From contig CM055875.1 in the NCBI GenBank assembly GCA_029582165.1, positions 5,013,001-5,077,000 on the forward strand: a DNA stretch of 64,000 nucleotides. The letters run 5' to 3'. Positions 11,801-22,477 of the stretch are shown piece by piece. A program made the translations under genes and the position numbers. This DNA comes from Portulaca oleracea (Eukaryota; Streptophyta; Magnoliopsida; Caryophyllales; Portulacaceae). How positions within the stretch are numbered: the stretch's first letter is position 1; each line of letters opens with the position of its first letter. The notes under the pieces were generated by a model, which was not told the DNA's origin, searched no databases, and was given only the letters and a program-made list of their open reading frames with translations.

Positions 11801-14800
11801 CACTTATTCCAATAAGAGGTAATTTTAGTCATCTTACCCATCAGGCATGCTATATAAACATTGAACTTTTCCAAGTTTAGGTTTTCCAAAATCCTGCACT
11901 ATGCAGTTTCTGAATGCATTTCTGATTAATATGACTTAAGCTTATAGTACCAGAATTATGTTTCAATTGAGTCATTTGTTCAAACTCTTGGCTCAACCAT
12001 TAGCATCCTTTCGATCTTATCTAGGTGCTCTTCATTGTTCTGCCAAGATTACTTCATTTTGCAAATCTTTAAACTATTTTAACATTCCAGCTTCAGATGA
12101 ATCTCACGGACATGAATCACCATGTGTTATTTTATTCATCTTTGAAGATTTGAAGTAATCCATCTCTTGTACTTGTGCTCAATTGGACTACATACATCCA
12201 TATGCATGAGTGTTTGTTGGCACGTTCACCCTTTCTTGTAAAAGGTACAGTCATGCTTTGCAGACATCACATGATTCAAAGTCTTATCATTCAAAAGTCT
12301 ATCACTATGACGCTTCTGAATGCGCTCTGATTTGCATGACTTAATAGATAGTTACAAGTTTTATGTTTGAACATGAGTTATTCCTTTTAAACCTTTTGGT
12401 TTCGATGTGTTGGGTGTGTTTATCCGAGATCCTCTCTCTCTCTCTCTCTCTAATTGAGAGTAAGAAATACTTATAATGAGAACATAGAATCACCTATAAA
12501 TTTCTCTCATAAGTCTTGTGGAAATGGATAAACAACAAACTCTTCATAAGGAACTACAACTAATTGCATGTTCCTATTTGTAGGTTGACTCTCATCCTTC
12601 AAAGCACATCTACTTTGTTGTAGATACTGCACATTTGCATAAACGCGAGTTTCACAGTTGGTATCTTATACTCAAAGTGGGTTTAATAAGGGTAGTGTGT
12701 ATCATATACGCATTTGCCTAGAATTGAAATCATATCTCAAGTCTTTCTTATAGTTATTCACGCTCCCAGTGTCATATATATATGATCTGGTTGTTAACCT
12801 TTGTCATTGGTTGGGTATGTACAACTGTTTGTCTTTACCTTTCCTTTGACTTCTTGTCTTTGATAGATTTCTTAAATCTTATTTTCCCTTTCACTAAAAG
12901 ACTATCTTTGGTTGCCAATCTTTTGGCTAAAGGAGATCCGAGGTTTCTCATGTTTTAAAATAGTCAAATTATTTTAGAACATGAGCGCCATCAATTGGCT
13001 CTTATCTAGATCAACCGAGACTATCTGGTTATTGGTTTCATATTTATCAACTCTAACTAGTTCGATGAACTTGGTTTTGAGTTAGTAATATTGAAATCTT
13101 TCCTCTAATCTTCAAACATTTTGAAGTTAAAATTGTATGAATACTATGACATTACATGTATCCATTTGGCTTGATTGACCTCTTAATATTGATGCATAGC
13201 TCAATGTTAAATCAAAGACATGTTTCTTTTTAATCGCCTTCAAGACAATCTTGCGATGGCAATGCCAATTAAGGAATTTGTGTTAATTGTTTTTCTCTTT
13301 CTCAAGGAGAAAACAATATTTTATTAGTGGTGGATGTTTGACTGAAAAGACAAAAATAATTCTACGAGACAAGTTGGTTCATTTTAGTTATTATTCATCA
13401 AAAGAAATTAAACTAATTTTAATTTCAAATCAAAACACTTTATTAACTCTCACTTAGTGTTTTAATTTAACCAAGACCCACAAGACCCATGGGCTCAAGT
13501 GGACTTTGGCCCAACAAAACTCGAGCCCATGTTACCTTTGGTGGATCATCTTATGATCGATCATTCAAAATGACTCTTGGCAAGAAATTTGTATCGAATA
13601 CAATATTTCTCTTCCTCTGCTCTTGGCCCAAAACTATTTTGATAGCCAATTTGAATTGACCTAGCTCCCACCCTACTTATTAATGATGGACAAATAATTC
13701 GCTTTGGCTTTCTTTATTTATCCATCTAAGTGGTGTTTCGATAGGTTGAGCAATAATTCATTTTGAGAGTATGTTTTATTATCCTAAGCATGCAATTCTA
13801 GGTGAACTCTTTCGAAAAGCATAAAAGGAATAATAAAACATGCAATAACGAATTTAAAGCATAAATAAAACCCCTAGTATGGCCATCTAGACTTAATCAA
13901 ACTAATTTAACTAAGCCTTGATAGTCTTCAAGAAAATCTTCTTGGGTCTTGCAACTTCCTTGGATGGGCTCCCACTTGAATCGACACCTCCATTGCTGTT
14001 GGGCTCCCACTCAACTTGTTGTCTCCAATTACAACAAAATTACAAAGTGTACCTCACAATTCAGGCCTTACATGAATTAAAATAAACTTAACTGAAATTT
14101 AAATTTAAAATTTAATTCAAAGACAGTACACAGACCGTATTTCACCCAACCCGATACGCAGACCGGTAAAACTGACTATCTATGGCCATACTAGAAGCAC
14201 ATGCAAACATGTAATATTGCAATAAACACATGCTTAAATAACAAATTATAAAGGCATATAAATAATTGCAACATAACACATAAGGAAATAAATACTAAAT
14301 AAAATTTCCTAAAAGGTTTGCATGATTAATAAAGTAAACAAAATCCAAATTTTATCTTAGTTACCTAAACATATTTAGGATTTTATACCTATACATACAA
14401 AATACTTGACTTTCCTAAAATCAAGGAGTCTAAAAGATACTATATCTTTCAAGATTATTGTAAGTTTCCTAAACTTTACAAAATAATAGATTTTATGCCT
14501 ATTATCTGATTTAGTAGTAATAGTATTTAATAATTAATTTCTAAAATTAATTACAAACCTTAAAATATACGAATTCACCAAAACTGCTGGCAACACGGTC
14601 CATGTTGATCCAACACGGTCCGTGTTGCTTCCCAGTTTCGGTTAATTTCGTGAATGAAAAACTTAAATAAAACTATCGTTACTTATCGAATTTAAAGATT
14701 TCATATCACAACGTTATCTAATAACCCAATATGAATATTTTCAAGAATTTTAACAATTTTCAAAAGATTGTAAAATTTTAGGGAATTAAACATTTTTAAT

Positions 14801-15820
14801 TCTCCATTTAAGAGGAAAATAAATAACAACAATCTGATAAGTTTAAAAAATCCAATTTAATAATTTTCCCATACAGTAGGTTCATCTAATATGCTACTGT
14901 AAAAATTTCAGATTTTTATCAAATTTCGAAAATTATAATAAAATTCAGAAAAGTAAACAATTATACTTTTCTGTTATTCTGAAAATTAAAGGAAAATTAG
15001 TAAACGATTTTGAAAATTCACGAAATCCATAACATTATAGTTACCCAGTAACCTACTGTAAAATTTTCAGAAAATTTGCAAATTTCTATAAATATACAAA
15101 ATTCAGAGAAGCAACGAATTTATTTCTCTGAGATCTGAAAATCTAAATTAAAAAATATAATTTGATCGGATAAATTAACGAAATTTTTTTTTCCTAAAAT
15201 TATGGTTACCCAGTAACCTACTGTAAAAATTTCAGAAGTTTTACAAATTTCTACAAATTTATAAAATTCATAGAATTAAACGAATTTTAATTCACTTCAG
15301 ATCTGAAAACTCAATTAAAAATTCATTTTAATTGGGAAAAATCTACAAAAATTATGGAAAGTCCAGAACACTTCCAGACACCTCTAGTAAAAAGTTCAGA
15401 AATTTTCGAGTTCGTTTGATTATTTATTTCGATTTTTCATATTTACCGTAAATAAACTAAATCAGAAAATTAATTCTACAAAACCCTATTATGCGAATTT
15501 AGACCTATTTCATGTATTGCCTACTGTTTAACAATATTAAACATGATTGTTTCTAAAACATTCAAAATTAAATCGAGTTCATGCTATATTTAACAATTAA
15601 ACAAACATAAAATCGATTAATTAAAGGCAATAAGAAACAAGCAATAACAAAGCATGAAATTTTACAATAAAGTTTCAGAGTTACTATCAAGAACATTAAA
15701 AACTTTCATAAAGATTCAAAATTTTAGGCATAAATCTATTCTAGCATATTCATAATATAATTCAACTATTGACAAAATTAATTATGAATACAAGTACAAT
15801 AATTTAGCATGCAATAGGTG
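8847..15820 (-). other. Interior of the Copia-type element, largely non-coding
   Basis: About 7 kb without a sustained reading frame. Seen here: the weak RT relic at 10442-10630, a CT microsatellite near 12438-12452, a strongly A/T-rich stretch from about 14060 to 15810 with repeated cagtaacctactgtaaaa-like phrases, and two further copies of the LTR near-palindrome at 14591-14607 and 14611-14627. I see no other gene. Confidence 0.6.
10442..10630 (-). pseudogene. Very degraded Copia reverse-transcriptase relic
   Basis: A 62-codon minus-strand frame contains LILYVIDILPTEKNIPML, which resembles the Copia RT block built around YVDD followed by I-L-L-I-G and a N-D-I-P-ML-like segment. The catalytic Asp pair is changed to I-D. 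Nothing else in the interior (8847-15820) is convincingly Copia-like: only short frames separated by stops. The match rests on one motif and the right strand, so it is tentative. Confidence 0.4.
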
Positions 15821-15833
15821 GCTCTGATACCAC

Positions 15834-16669
15834 TGTTAGGTTTTAGGTTATCTATTTCCTAAATAGATACAGATTAATTGGCGGAATATTATAACAGTTA
15901 TAAACAATTAATCAAAACAACTGCAGAGGCTTTAGTAATTATACCTGATCGCTAATTCCTGCTGAAGAAGAGGTTGACCTTCCAGATTCCAACGCTGAAA
16001 CCCTCTACTGAAAAGTGCACGCAGCACTCCGGGAACCCGATTGCTAGATCGACCCGATCGAGACGAATCTCAATCTAAGATGTATGTGAGATTGTTTCGG
16101 GAAACAGAGAATGTTTCGTGAAACTAGAACTGCAAACTAAAAGAGAGAGGAACTCAGGAAATCACTCTGGTATCTCTCTAAGAGTCTATAGCAGTTTGTA
16201 TTGAATAATCTCTCTCAGAGACCCCTTTATATAGTGTTTAGAAAACATAGGGAAAGGGTTCAAAACCCTAAAGGGCCGATTAAAGACAACGGCGCGTTTC
16301 TGGGCCCAACACGGTCCGTGTTGGACTCCTGAGAGTCCAATTATTCGGCCCATGGCCACCACGGACCGTGGTGTCTCAACACGGACCGTGTTGGGTCAAC
16401 ACGGTCTGTGTTGAGCCCAATTCGGTCCGTGTTGGGCTGATTTCTGACAGAAATCAGTTTCCAACTTTTCTAAACTTGATACAATATCATTTAGGTTACA
16501 TACATTGTTCCAGGGCACTGACTTGTGTGACCCAGTAGGACCAAATAATATAGTTGTAATTAAACATATTTAATTACTAATTTTAGAGGTCTCTAGCAAG
16601 ACATATAATTACTATATTACTTTGGTTTAATCTCTGTGTATATCGAACATTGTCCGGACATTCCCAACA
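15834..16669 (-). repeat. 5' LTR of the Copia-type element (836 bp)
   Basis: It begins TGTTAGGTTTTAGG and ends GGACATTCCCAACA on the plus strand. It is collinear with 7972-8834, with scattered substitutions and small indels, which I judge to be roughly 95 percent identity by eye. A TATA box lies at about 16226-16233 (minus strand). Near-palindromic units lie at 16307-16323, 16377-16393 and 16397-16413 (one mismatch), with the ACCACGGACCGTGGT variant at 16358. Confidence 0.92.
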
Positions 16670-16674
16670 TCTTG

Positions 16675-17541
16675 GACGTAGGGTTTGGGAATGGATGGGG
16701 GTTGATTTTGTGGTGCTTTTGTGTTTGGTTGTTTTGTGGGGAACGTAGGTTTTTGTTGTGGGGTGTATGGGCGTGTGTTTTGTGGGGGTTTGTAAGATGT
16801 TTGGTACTTTGTCATGGTTTCTTTACCTCTTTCTTTTCTCTGCCTTTCTACTTTCAAGGCCAAAGAACTCAACTCATCCAAAGATTGGTAAGAATGTAAC
16901 TCAACAATATTACGAATCCAATCATTTAAACCATACAAGAAACGTACCAAAGTTTGTGGTTCATCTTCTTGGAGGTCACAACGCCAAAGAAGATGTTCGA
17001 ATTCCTTTGTGTAATCCTCAACACTTTTGCTTCCTTGAACCAAACGTTGCAATTTGTAATAGTTATCTTGGAGATAACTTGGTGGTATGAACTTTTCTTG
17101 CAACTTTTTCTTCATCTTAATCCACGTCTTAATCTTGTCCTTCCCTTTAGTTTGCCTCTTCTTTTGCAAATTAGTCCACCAAATGGACCCATGTTTTCGC
17201 AACTTAAGAGCCACATACTTCACATTCTTCTCATCATGGACTTCTTTAAGATCAAAAACACGTTCCACAGTTTGCATCCAATCTAAGAAGTTTTCGGGAT
17301 CAAGATTACCATCAAATTCGGGGATTTCTACTTTGAAGTCGAAACGTTCCTCCCTTCTTGGACGTCCACTTCTTTCACTTTGAACCTCCCCTTCATCATC
17401 ACTTCCTCCACGATTCACTCTATGTTGTAGATGCATGTAGCGTTTCAATTGTTCGGAGAGAAAAGCGATTCTTTGCTTCATGAACTCCACATCTTCTTGA
17501 GATGTCGTGGGTTGTGTCGTGGGTGTACTTGCACTATTCAT
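16675..17541 (-). pseudogene. Gypsy gag N-terminal half, 5' side of the Copia insertion
   Basis: Minus-strand gag starting at MNSASTPTTQ. It holds a short coiled-coil-like segment (EDVEFMKQRIAFLSEQLKRY), a basic stretch, and the retrotransposon gag core with FDGNLDPENFLDWMQTVERVF and a YTKEFEHLLWRCDLQ block. The open frame runs into the Copia LTR at 16669, so the protein is truncated; the rest of gag lies at 7594-7966. An initiator-Met primer binding site (17757-17768) and the 5' LTR (17773-18658) precede it, as expected for a 5'-proximal gag. Confidence 0.88.
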
Positions 17542-17772
17542 AAATCTTGATACAAAAAGATCACAAGAAACTAACAATTTTGGGGTTAGCATATGGGGGA
17601 CGAGAGGGGGATTGTTTTTGGTTTGATTGTGTTAGGGTTTTTGGGGTTCTTTGTGGAGTTTCTGGTGGACGTGCAATAGAGGGATGGTGGGGGATGGATT
17701 TGTGATGGAAAGATTGCAAAAAGATGGTGCAAGAACTAAGAGAATCAATCTCCTAAGCTCTGATACCAATTT

Positions 17773-18658
17773 TGATGTATATGGGATCAAAGAGATCTCA
17801 TTACACATAGAATTCAGAATCTTTATGAACAAGATGAGAATCTTCCTTCTCAAAGTTCTTAAGGATCAACTAAACTCAAAGAAAAGAAGATGGAAAACGA
17901 AAAGAGTATGGAATTCGTTTACCAAGATGATGATGGACGATTGATGATTGAACGTTTGAATGCTTGAATGTTGCTTGATGAATGTTTGAAGAATGAATGA
18001 TGATCGAATGGATGAATGAACGATTGGATGAACGAAAGAATTGATAATGCCTTTGAAGACTCCCACGAGGATATAGGCACACCACCTCAAAGAACTCTTC
18101 AATTCTACCTTTCACCACCAAGGGATGCCAACCCAAGGCTAGAAGTAGAGATATATTCGAAACTCCCTCAAGAGAAACGAAAAGAACTAGCAAAAAAGCT
18201 AGAGAGAAAACAACATCATGTGTTTACTTTGTATTTCATTATTGAATGTAATGAATGTGATTACAAGGCACCCAAGGGGTCTATTTATACTAAATGAAGG
18301 CCCCCTTAGGCGTGTAGAATGAAAGATTACAAATGATCCTAGCTTACATCATTCTATACAAAAGTGACATCATAAAGAAACAAATGTACATAAGCTAGAT
18401 AAAAACTATGATAACTTGCTCATTCCTTGTCCAAACTTAAAGATTCAAAGACCATTGTGAAGCTCCTTTGATGTAGATCATTTGACCTTTAGATGACTTC
18501 CACAATATCTTCAAGGATCTTGAGATATAGAGCAAATTACCGATCCACCCTTGATGAAGTCATTTGGACGTGTGAAAGGCATGAGTGATTCAAGCTCCTT
18601 TTGTATGAAATCAAGCATTTGGCTCCCATGATGTATATTTGGGACCAAATCTACATCA
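17773..18658 (-). repeat. 5' LTR of the minus-strand gypsy element (886 bp)
   Basis: It matches 3644-4531 almost base for base, with small differences such as the junction sequence after TGATGTAT and scattered substitutions. Bounded by TGATGTA...CTACATCA on the plus strand. The primer binding site is at 17757-17768. Immediately beyond the end (from 18659) the plus-strand chromovirus coding sequence resumes, so this end of the insertion is intact. No target duplication can be tested because the other end of the insertion is deleted. Confidence 0.9.
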
Positions 18659-20221
18659 ATTACAAAAGTGGGAAAGAAATTGTAGTAGCTGATACTCCTT
18701 CTCGTGTAACAGGAGCTAAAGTACTAACTTTAGCTTTGTCTACAATTGATACTAATTTGCTGGAAAGTATCAAAAATAGTTGACAGTTGGATCCTTATTT
18801 GTAGCAGGTTATTATACAGTTGCAGCAAGGTCATTCAATCCCTAATTATACAAGATCTAATGACCAACTCAGGAAGAAGGGGAGGCTTGTAGTTGGACCT
18901 GCCAAAGAGTTGAGAAGGAAGTTGATGCTTTGGTGTCATGCTTCTCCAGTATCTGGACACTCAGGCAAAGAAGCTACCTTGCACAGGCTAAAGTCTTTGG
19001 TTCACTGGCGTGGGATGTATAAGGATGTCACTATTTTTATTCGAAGGTGTTTGGTGTGTCAAGCTTGCAAATATGATATAGGAGCATACCTTGGATTACT
19101 CCAACTACTAAAAATTCCCTGAGAGATTTGGCAAGACATTTCTATAGATTTCATTGATGGGTTGCCTTTATCTATCGGAAAAGATTCAAGTTTTGTTGTG
19201 GTGGATAGGATGAGCAAATATGCGCATTTTATGGCATTGAAGCATCCTTACACAGCTATAGGTGTGGCACAATGTTACCTTGATCATGTGTTCAAGCTGC
19301 ATGGTATGCCTAAATCTATTATAAGTGACAGAGACTTAATTTTTTTGAGTTAGTTTTGGCAAGGTTTGTTTCAGTCCATGGAGTACAGCCCATGATGTCC
19401 ACAACATATCACTCACAGACTGATGGGCAAACTGAAGTGGTAAATAGGTGTCTTGAATCCTATCTTAAGTGTATCTTATCTCACATTCCTAAGGAATGGT
19501 GTAAATGGTTACCTACAGTAGATTGGTGGTACAATACTACTTCATCCATCCATATAACCCCCTATGAGGCAGTATATGCTCAACCCCTACCTATTCACCT
19601 TCCTTATTTGCCTGGAGAAACAGCAGTAGCAACAGTGGATCGTTCATTGAAAAGAAGGGAAAAAATCATTCAACTATTGAAACATCATTTGATGAGGGCA
19701 TAGAATAGGATTAAACAGCAAGCTGATGCTAGGAGACAAAACATGAAATTTTCTATAGGGGATTGGGTATGGTTGAAGTTACAACAGTACAGGCAAACAT
19801 CTGTACTGTCGAGGAGTAATCAGAAGATTAGTCCAAGGTATTTTGGACCTTTCCAATAGAAGCCAAGGCGGGAATGGTTGCATATAAACTTAAAATGCCA
19901 GAGCAAGCGAAGATACATAATGTCTTTCATGTCTCAATTGAAGCAATTCAAGGGTATTCTTCCTGTGTCACCACATATTCCTCAGGGGTTGCAAGGTGAA
20001 GATGGAGGTCAGACTCTGCAATCCAAAGCTATTCTGGAAAGGTGGATGAAGAAAAAGGGGGAAAAGGCTGCAGTGCAATTCTTGATTGAGTGGAAAAACC
20101 AGCCTCATGCTGATGCTACCTAGGAATGGGCAGACTCTTTTATCCAGCAATAGCCTACTTTTGATATTTTAGCTTGAGTTTTTGCTTTGAGGACAAAGCT
20201 GCCTTTTCATGGGGTAAGGAA
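18659..20221 (+). pseudogene. Chromovirus pol 3' part: RNase H end, integrase, chromodomain-like tail
   Basis: Continuation of the plus-strand element at 1-1833. It starts at the RNase H end (YKSGKEIVVADTPSR) and continues into the integrase zinc region (CHASPVSGHSGKEATLHRLK ... CLVCQACK, 18930-19070). The core follows, with DFIDGLPLSIGKDSSFVVVD, SDRDLIF and SQTDGQTEVVNRC (19150-19450). A C-terminal segment comes next, then a chromodomain-like end near 20030-20160 (VQFLIEWKNQPHADAT). In-frame stops at about 18783, 19120, 19353, 19703 and 20121 and small shifts show it is dead. The chromodomain-like tail places it among chromoviruses, probably Tekay/Del-like. Confidence 0.85.
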
Positions 20222-20555
20222 TGATGTGGGGAGGAAGTTGGTTGAGGTAGTTAAGAGTTTGTTAGCCTTTGGTTGAGCTGTTGTAAGAGTTTGTTAAAAT
20301 CCTATTGAGCTGGATTACACTAAGCTAAGCCTCAGGTTAGGAGAGAATTAAGAGATATAAATAGTGTACTGCTACATGGTGAAAACATTAGAATAATATC
20401 AATCTCAAATTCTCCCTAATTCTCTCTCTCTCTCTCTCTCTGTTCTTTCTCTTTCTCTCTGTTTTTCTCTAAATCTATCTTCCATCTCAATTTTTGATGT
20501 GTTCTCGAAGAACACTGCAACACTGGGTTCAACCCTGTTTGTCCATGGCGTTGTG
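20222..20555 (+). repeat. 3' LTR (partial) of the plus-strand chromovirus
   Basis: A polypurine tract (ggggtaagga, about 20211-20220) after the end of pol is followed by TGATGTGGGGAGG, as expected for PPT then LTR. A TATA-like ATATAAATAG lies near 20353, followed by a CT microsatellite (about 20420-20442). The LTR is cut at 20555 by an hAT-like insertion; its true end may lie beyond 22157 but I cannot place it. Confidence 0.6.
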
Positions 20556-20592
20556 TAGACCTGTCAATTTGAGCGAGCGGGTCAGTTAAGGT

Positions 20593-21380
20593 CCTGTTCT
20601 TTTCCGCGGTTGCTTGGTTGCGAATCCACACTGCACCACCCTTTCAAATTTCCATCACAATTCACCACAAATACAATTTCTCTTTTTATTAAGGATTATT
20701 GAACGATAATACACTGAAATTTAGGAGTATTGGACAATAATGCACTAAACTTTTTTTTTGGACTCTAATACACTGAACTTTGAGAGTATTGGACAATAAT
20801 GCACTCAGACCAATTCAGCTTGTGGTTGACGCGGTGACCGTCCTACTTTGAGGTGTCGTTTTTCTATTTTTTTTCAGAAAAAAAAATTTGTCTTGTAAGA
20901 AAGTACATATAAGCAGGATGACTAATACGTAGTATATTTTTTTTGGAAAAAAAGTAGAAAAACGACACCTCTAAATAGGACAGTCACCGCGTCAACCACC
21001 AGCTGAATTGGTCTGAGTGCATTATTGTCCAATACCCTCAAAGTTCAGTGTATTAGAGTCTGAAAAAAAAAGTTCAGTGCATTATTGTCCAACACCCCTA
21101 AAGTTCAGTGTAATATCATCCAATAATCATTTTATTAAAGCTTAAAAATTTTCACCACAACCCACCTACCATAATTTATTTTTTCCAATTTCAAATTAAA
21201 ATACAATTTCCCTTTCCTAATTTTTTTAACTTAAAAATACCAATTTATTTTTTTCTAATTTCAAATTAAAATATACCAACCCACGTACCATAATTTCCAC
21301 CACAACCTACCACAATCCACCATACTTTTCAAAATTCCACCACACTGTACCGCAACCAACCGCATAAAAAAAACGGAGTG
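20593..21380. mobile_element. Possible nested terminal-inverted-repeat element
   Basis: Left TCCTGTTCTTTTCCGCGGTTG and the reverse complement of the right end (CACTCCGTTTTTTTTATGCGGTTGG) are similar over about 40 bp. Candidate flanking repeats taaggtc/taagggtc are imperfect. It encloses the foldback element at 20693-21129. Class and exact ends are uncertain. Confidence 0.4.
20693..21129. mobile_element. Foldback MULE-like MITE, 437 bp, 9-bp target duplication
   Basis: Two arms of about 190 bp are inverted repeats of each other and flank a short A/T-rich centre. Each arm also has internal direct repeats of an attggacaataatgcact-like unit. A perfect 9-bp duplication TTTTATTAA lies at 20684-20692 and 21130-21138. 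Long TIRs and 9-bp duplications point to a Mutator-like origin. No ORF. Confidence 0.8.
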
Positions 21381-22157
21381 TAAGGGTCGAATGTATTGGG
21401 TTCAGATAGATACAGGTCAAGCATATTCCGTTTCCAGTCGATTTTACGGGTCGTGGCCCCCTTTTTACTTAGTCATTAATAACTAATAAAATTGATTGTA
21501 ATTAGCCAAAGTTGACTACGTAATGTACCATTCCATTCCAAGTTCTAACACCTCAATATATCAACAAGACCTATATATTAGTAATGTAGGTGAGCCCACA
21601 AGATAGATCACCACTTCTTAGAACTTGAATAGTTTCATTGAACGACCTCCAACTATCCCACCAATGTCTTATCCACATATCTCGTTGAAATCTCATTTTC
21701 ATGAGTAGATATACTCATAAGGGTCCTAATATTGCTTAGAGTTGCTGAACATAAGTCAATTATTGAATCATTCTTGCAAGTGTTTGCCCCTTTTTATTGC
21801 TAAAAATATTTTACCTTGTTACCACTCTCTAACTCACTATTATAAAAAAGAACAAAAGCAAATGAGTTTGTACGTCTTTGATATGATATATTTTAGTGGA
21901 TAAAAACTATAATTATGATTGAAAAGGTACAAAAATGGAAAGTTGTAACAGTAAAAGAAGTATATTAGGTTCAAAAATATACAGAATAGTTACCTTTTAT
22001 TAATTTGAGAAACGGGTTGGGCAGTTTCAAGTCGGGCTGAACCGACTAAATTTTCAGCTTTCGGGTTCAGTTAATTTTAGGTTTTTGAACAAGAAATCGT
22101 GTTCAAAACCCAAAAAAATCGGGCGGATTCAGGTCGAGACAGTCTTTGCCAGGTCTA

Positions 22158-22477
22158 GCTTTGTACTTTATCGGACAATGGGATCATGAGATTGGAGAAA
22201 CTAGGAGGATCCAACCAAGGATGAATACTGAAATTGGAATAGACTAGGATAAGGTATTCCACATCCGGAAAAACCAAGCAAATTGCAGAATTATACTTGC
22301 GCATTCTAAAGAAATAATTTGTTAATATGGATTTTTACCCCCAATGAAGATCCAATATTAATGTGCAAGAGAAAAGACTAAAGAGGATGGTGAAGAACCA
22401 ATATTTGAATCTACAGCTCATGGTGGTTGGTAAAAAAAAACTCAAGTTGAAATTTGAGTTGAAAAAAGAATGTAGAG
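22158..22477. other. Sequence between the hAT-like element and the SpoU stop codon
   Basis: Presumed 3' untranslated and downstream region of the SpoU gene, possibly with the end of the chromovirus LTR just after 22157. No coding feature recognised. Confidence 0.4.

Larger units (their letters stand above)
7972..16669 (-). mobile_element. Copia-type LTR element with decayed coding region, 8.7 kb, inserted in gypsy gag
   Basis: Complete LTR to LTR: 3' LTR 7972-8834 and 5' LTR 15834-16669 on the minus strand. The primer binding site gctctgatacca (initiator tRNA-Met) is at 15821-15832. A polypurine tract (AAGTGGGAGAT on the minus strand, about 8835-8845) abuts the 3' LTR. A 5-bp target duplication TCTTG (7967-7971 and 16670-16674) flanks it, and joining the flanks restores the gypsy gag. 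The PBS, PPT and LTR layout is Copia-like. The interior has no long ORF; only a faint RT relic is visible near 10442-10630. It looks like a large non-autonomous (LARD-like) or decayed derivative. Confidence 0.87.
4532..17772 (-). mobile_element. Minus-strand Ty3/gypsy retrotransposon, internal region split by a Copia-type insertion
   Basis: Internal region of the gypsy element whose LTRs are 17773-18658 (5') and 3644-4531 (3'). In element order: PBS, gag (17541 to 16675), the 8.7-kb Copia-type insertion (7972-16669), the rest of gag and protease (7966-7594), and pol (7593-4384). Without the insertion the internal region is about 4.5 kb, a reasonable length for a gypsy element with single gag and pol genes. 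All reading frames carry lesions. Confidence 0.88.
20556..22157. mobile_element. hAT-like element with nested inverted-repeat elements
   Basis: Ends are inverted: left TAGACCTGTCAATTTG, right (reverse complement) TAGACCTGGCAAAG. Flanking 8-bp sequences gcgttgtg and gctttgta match at six of eight positions, suggesting an old 8-bp target duplication typical of hAT elements. Subterminal regions are rich in CGGGTC/GGGTTC-like repeats. No transposase ORF. At least one further inverted-repeat element lies inside. Confidence 0.6.
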
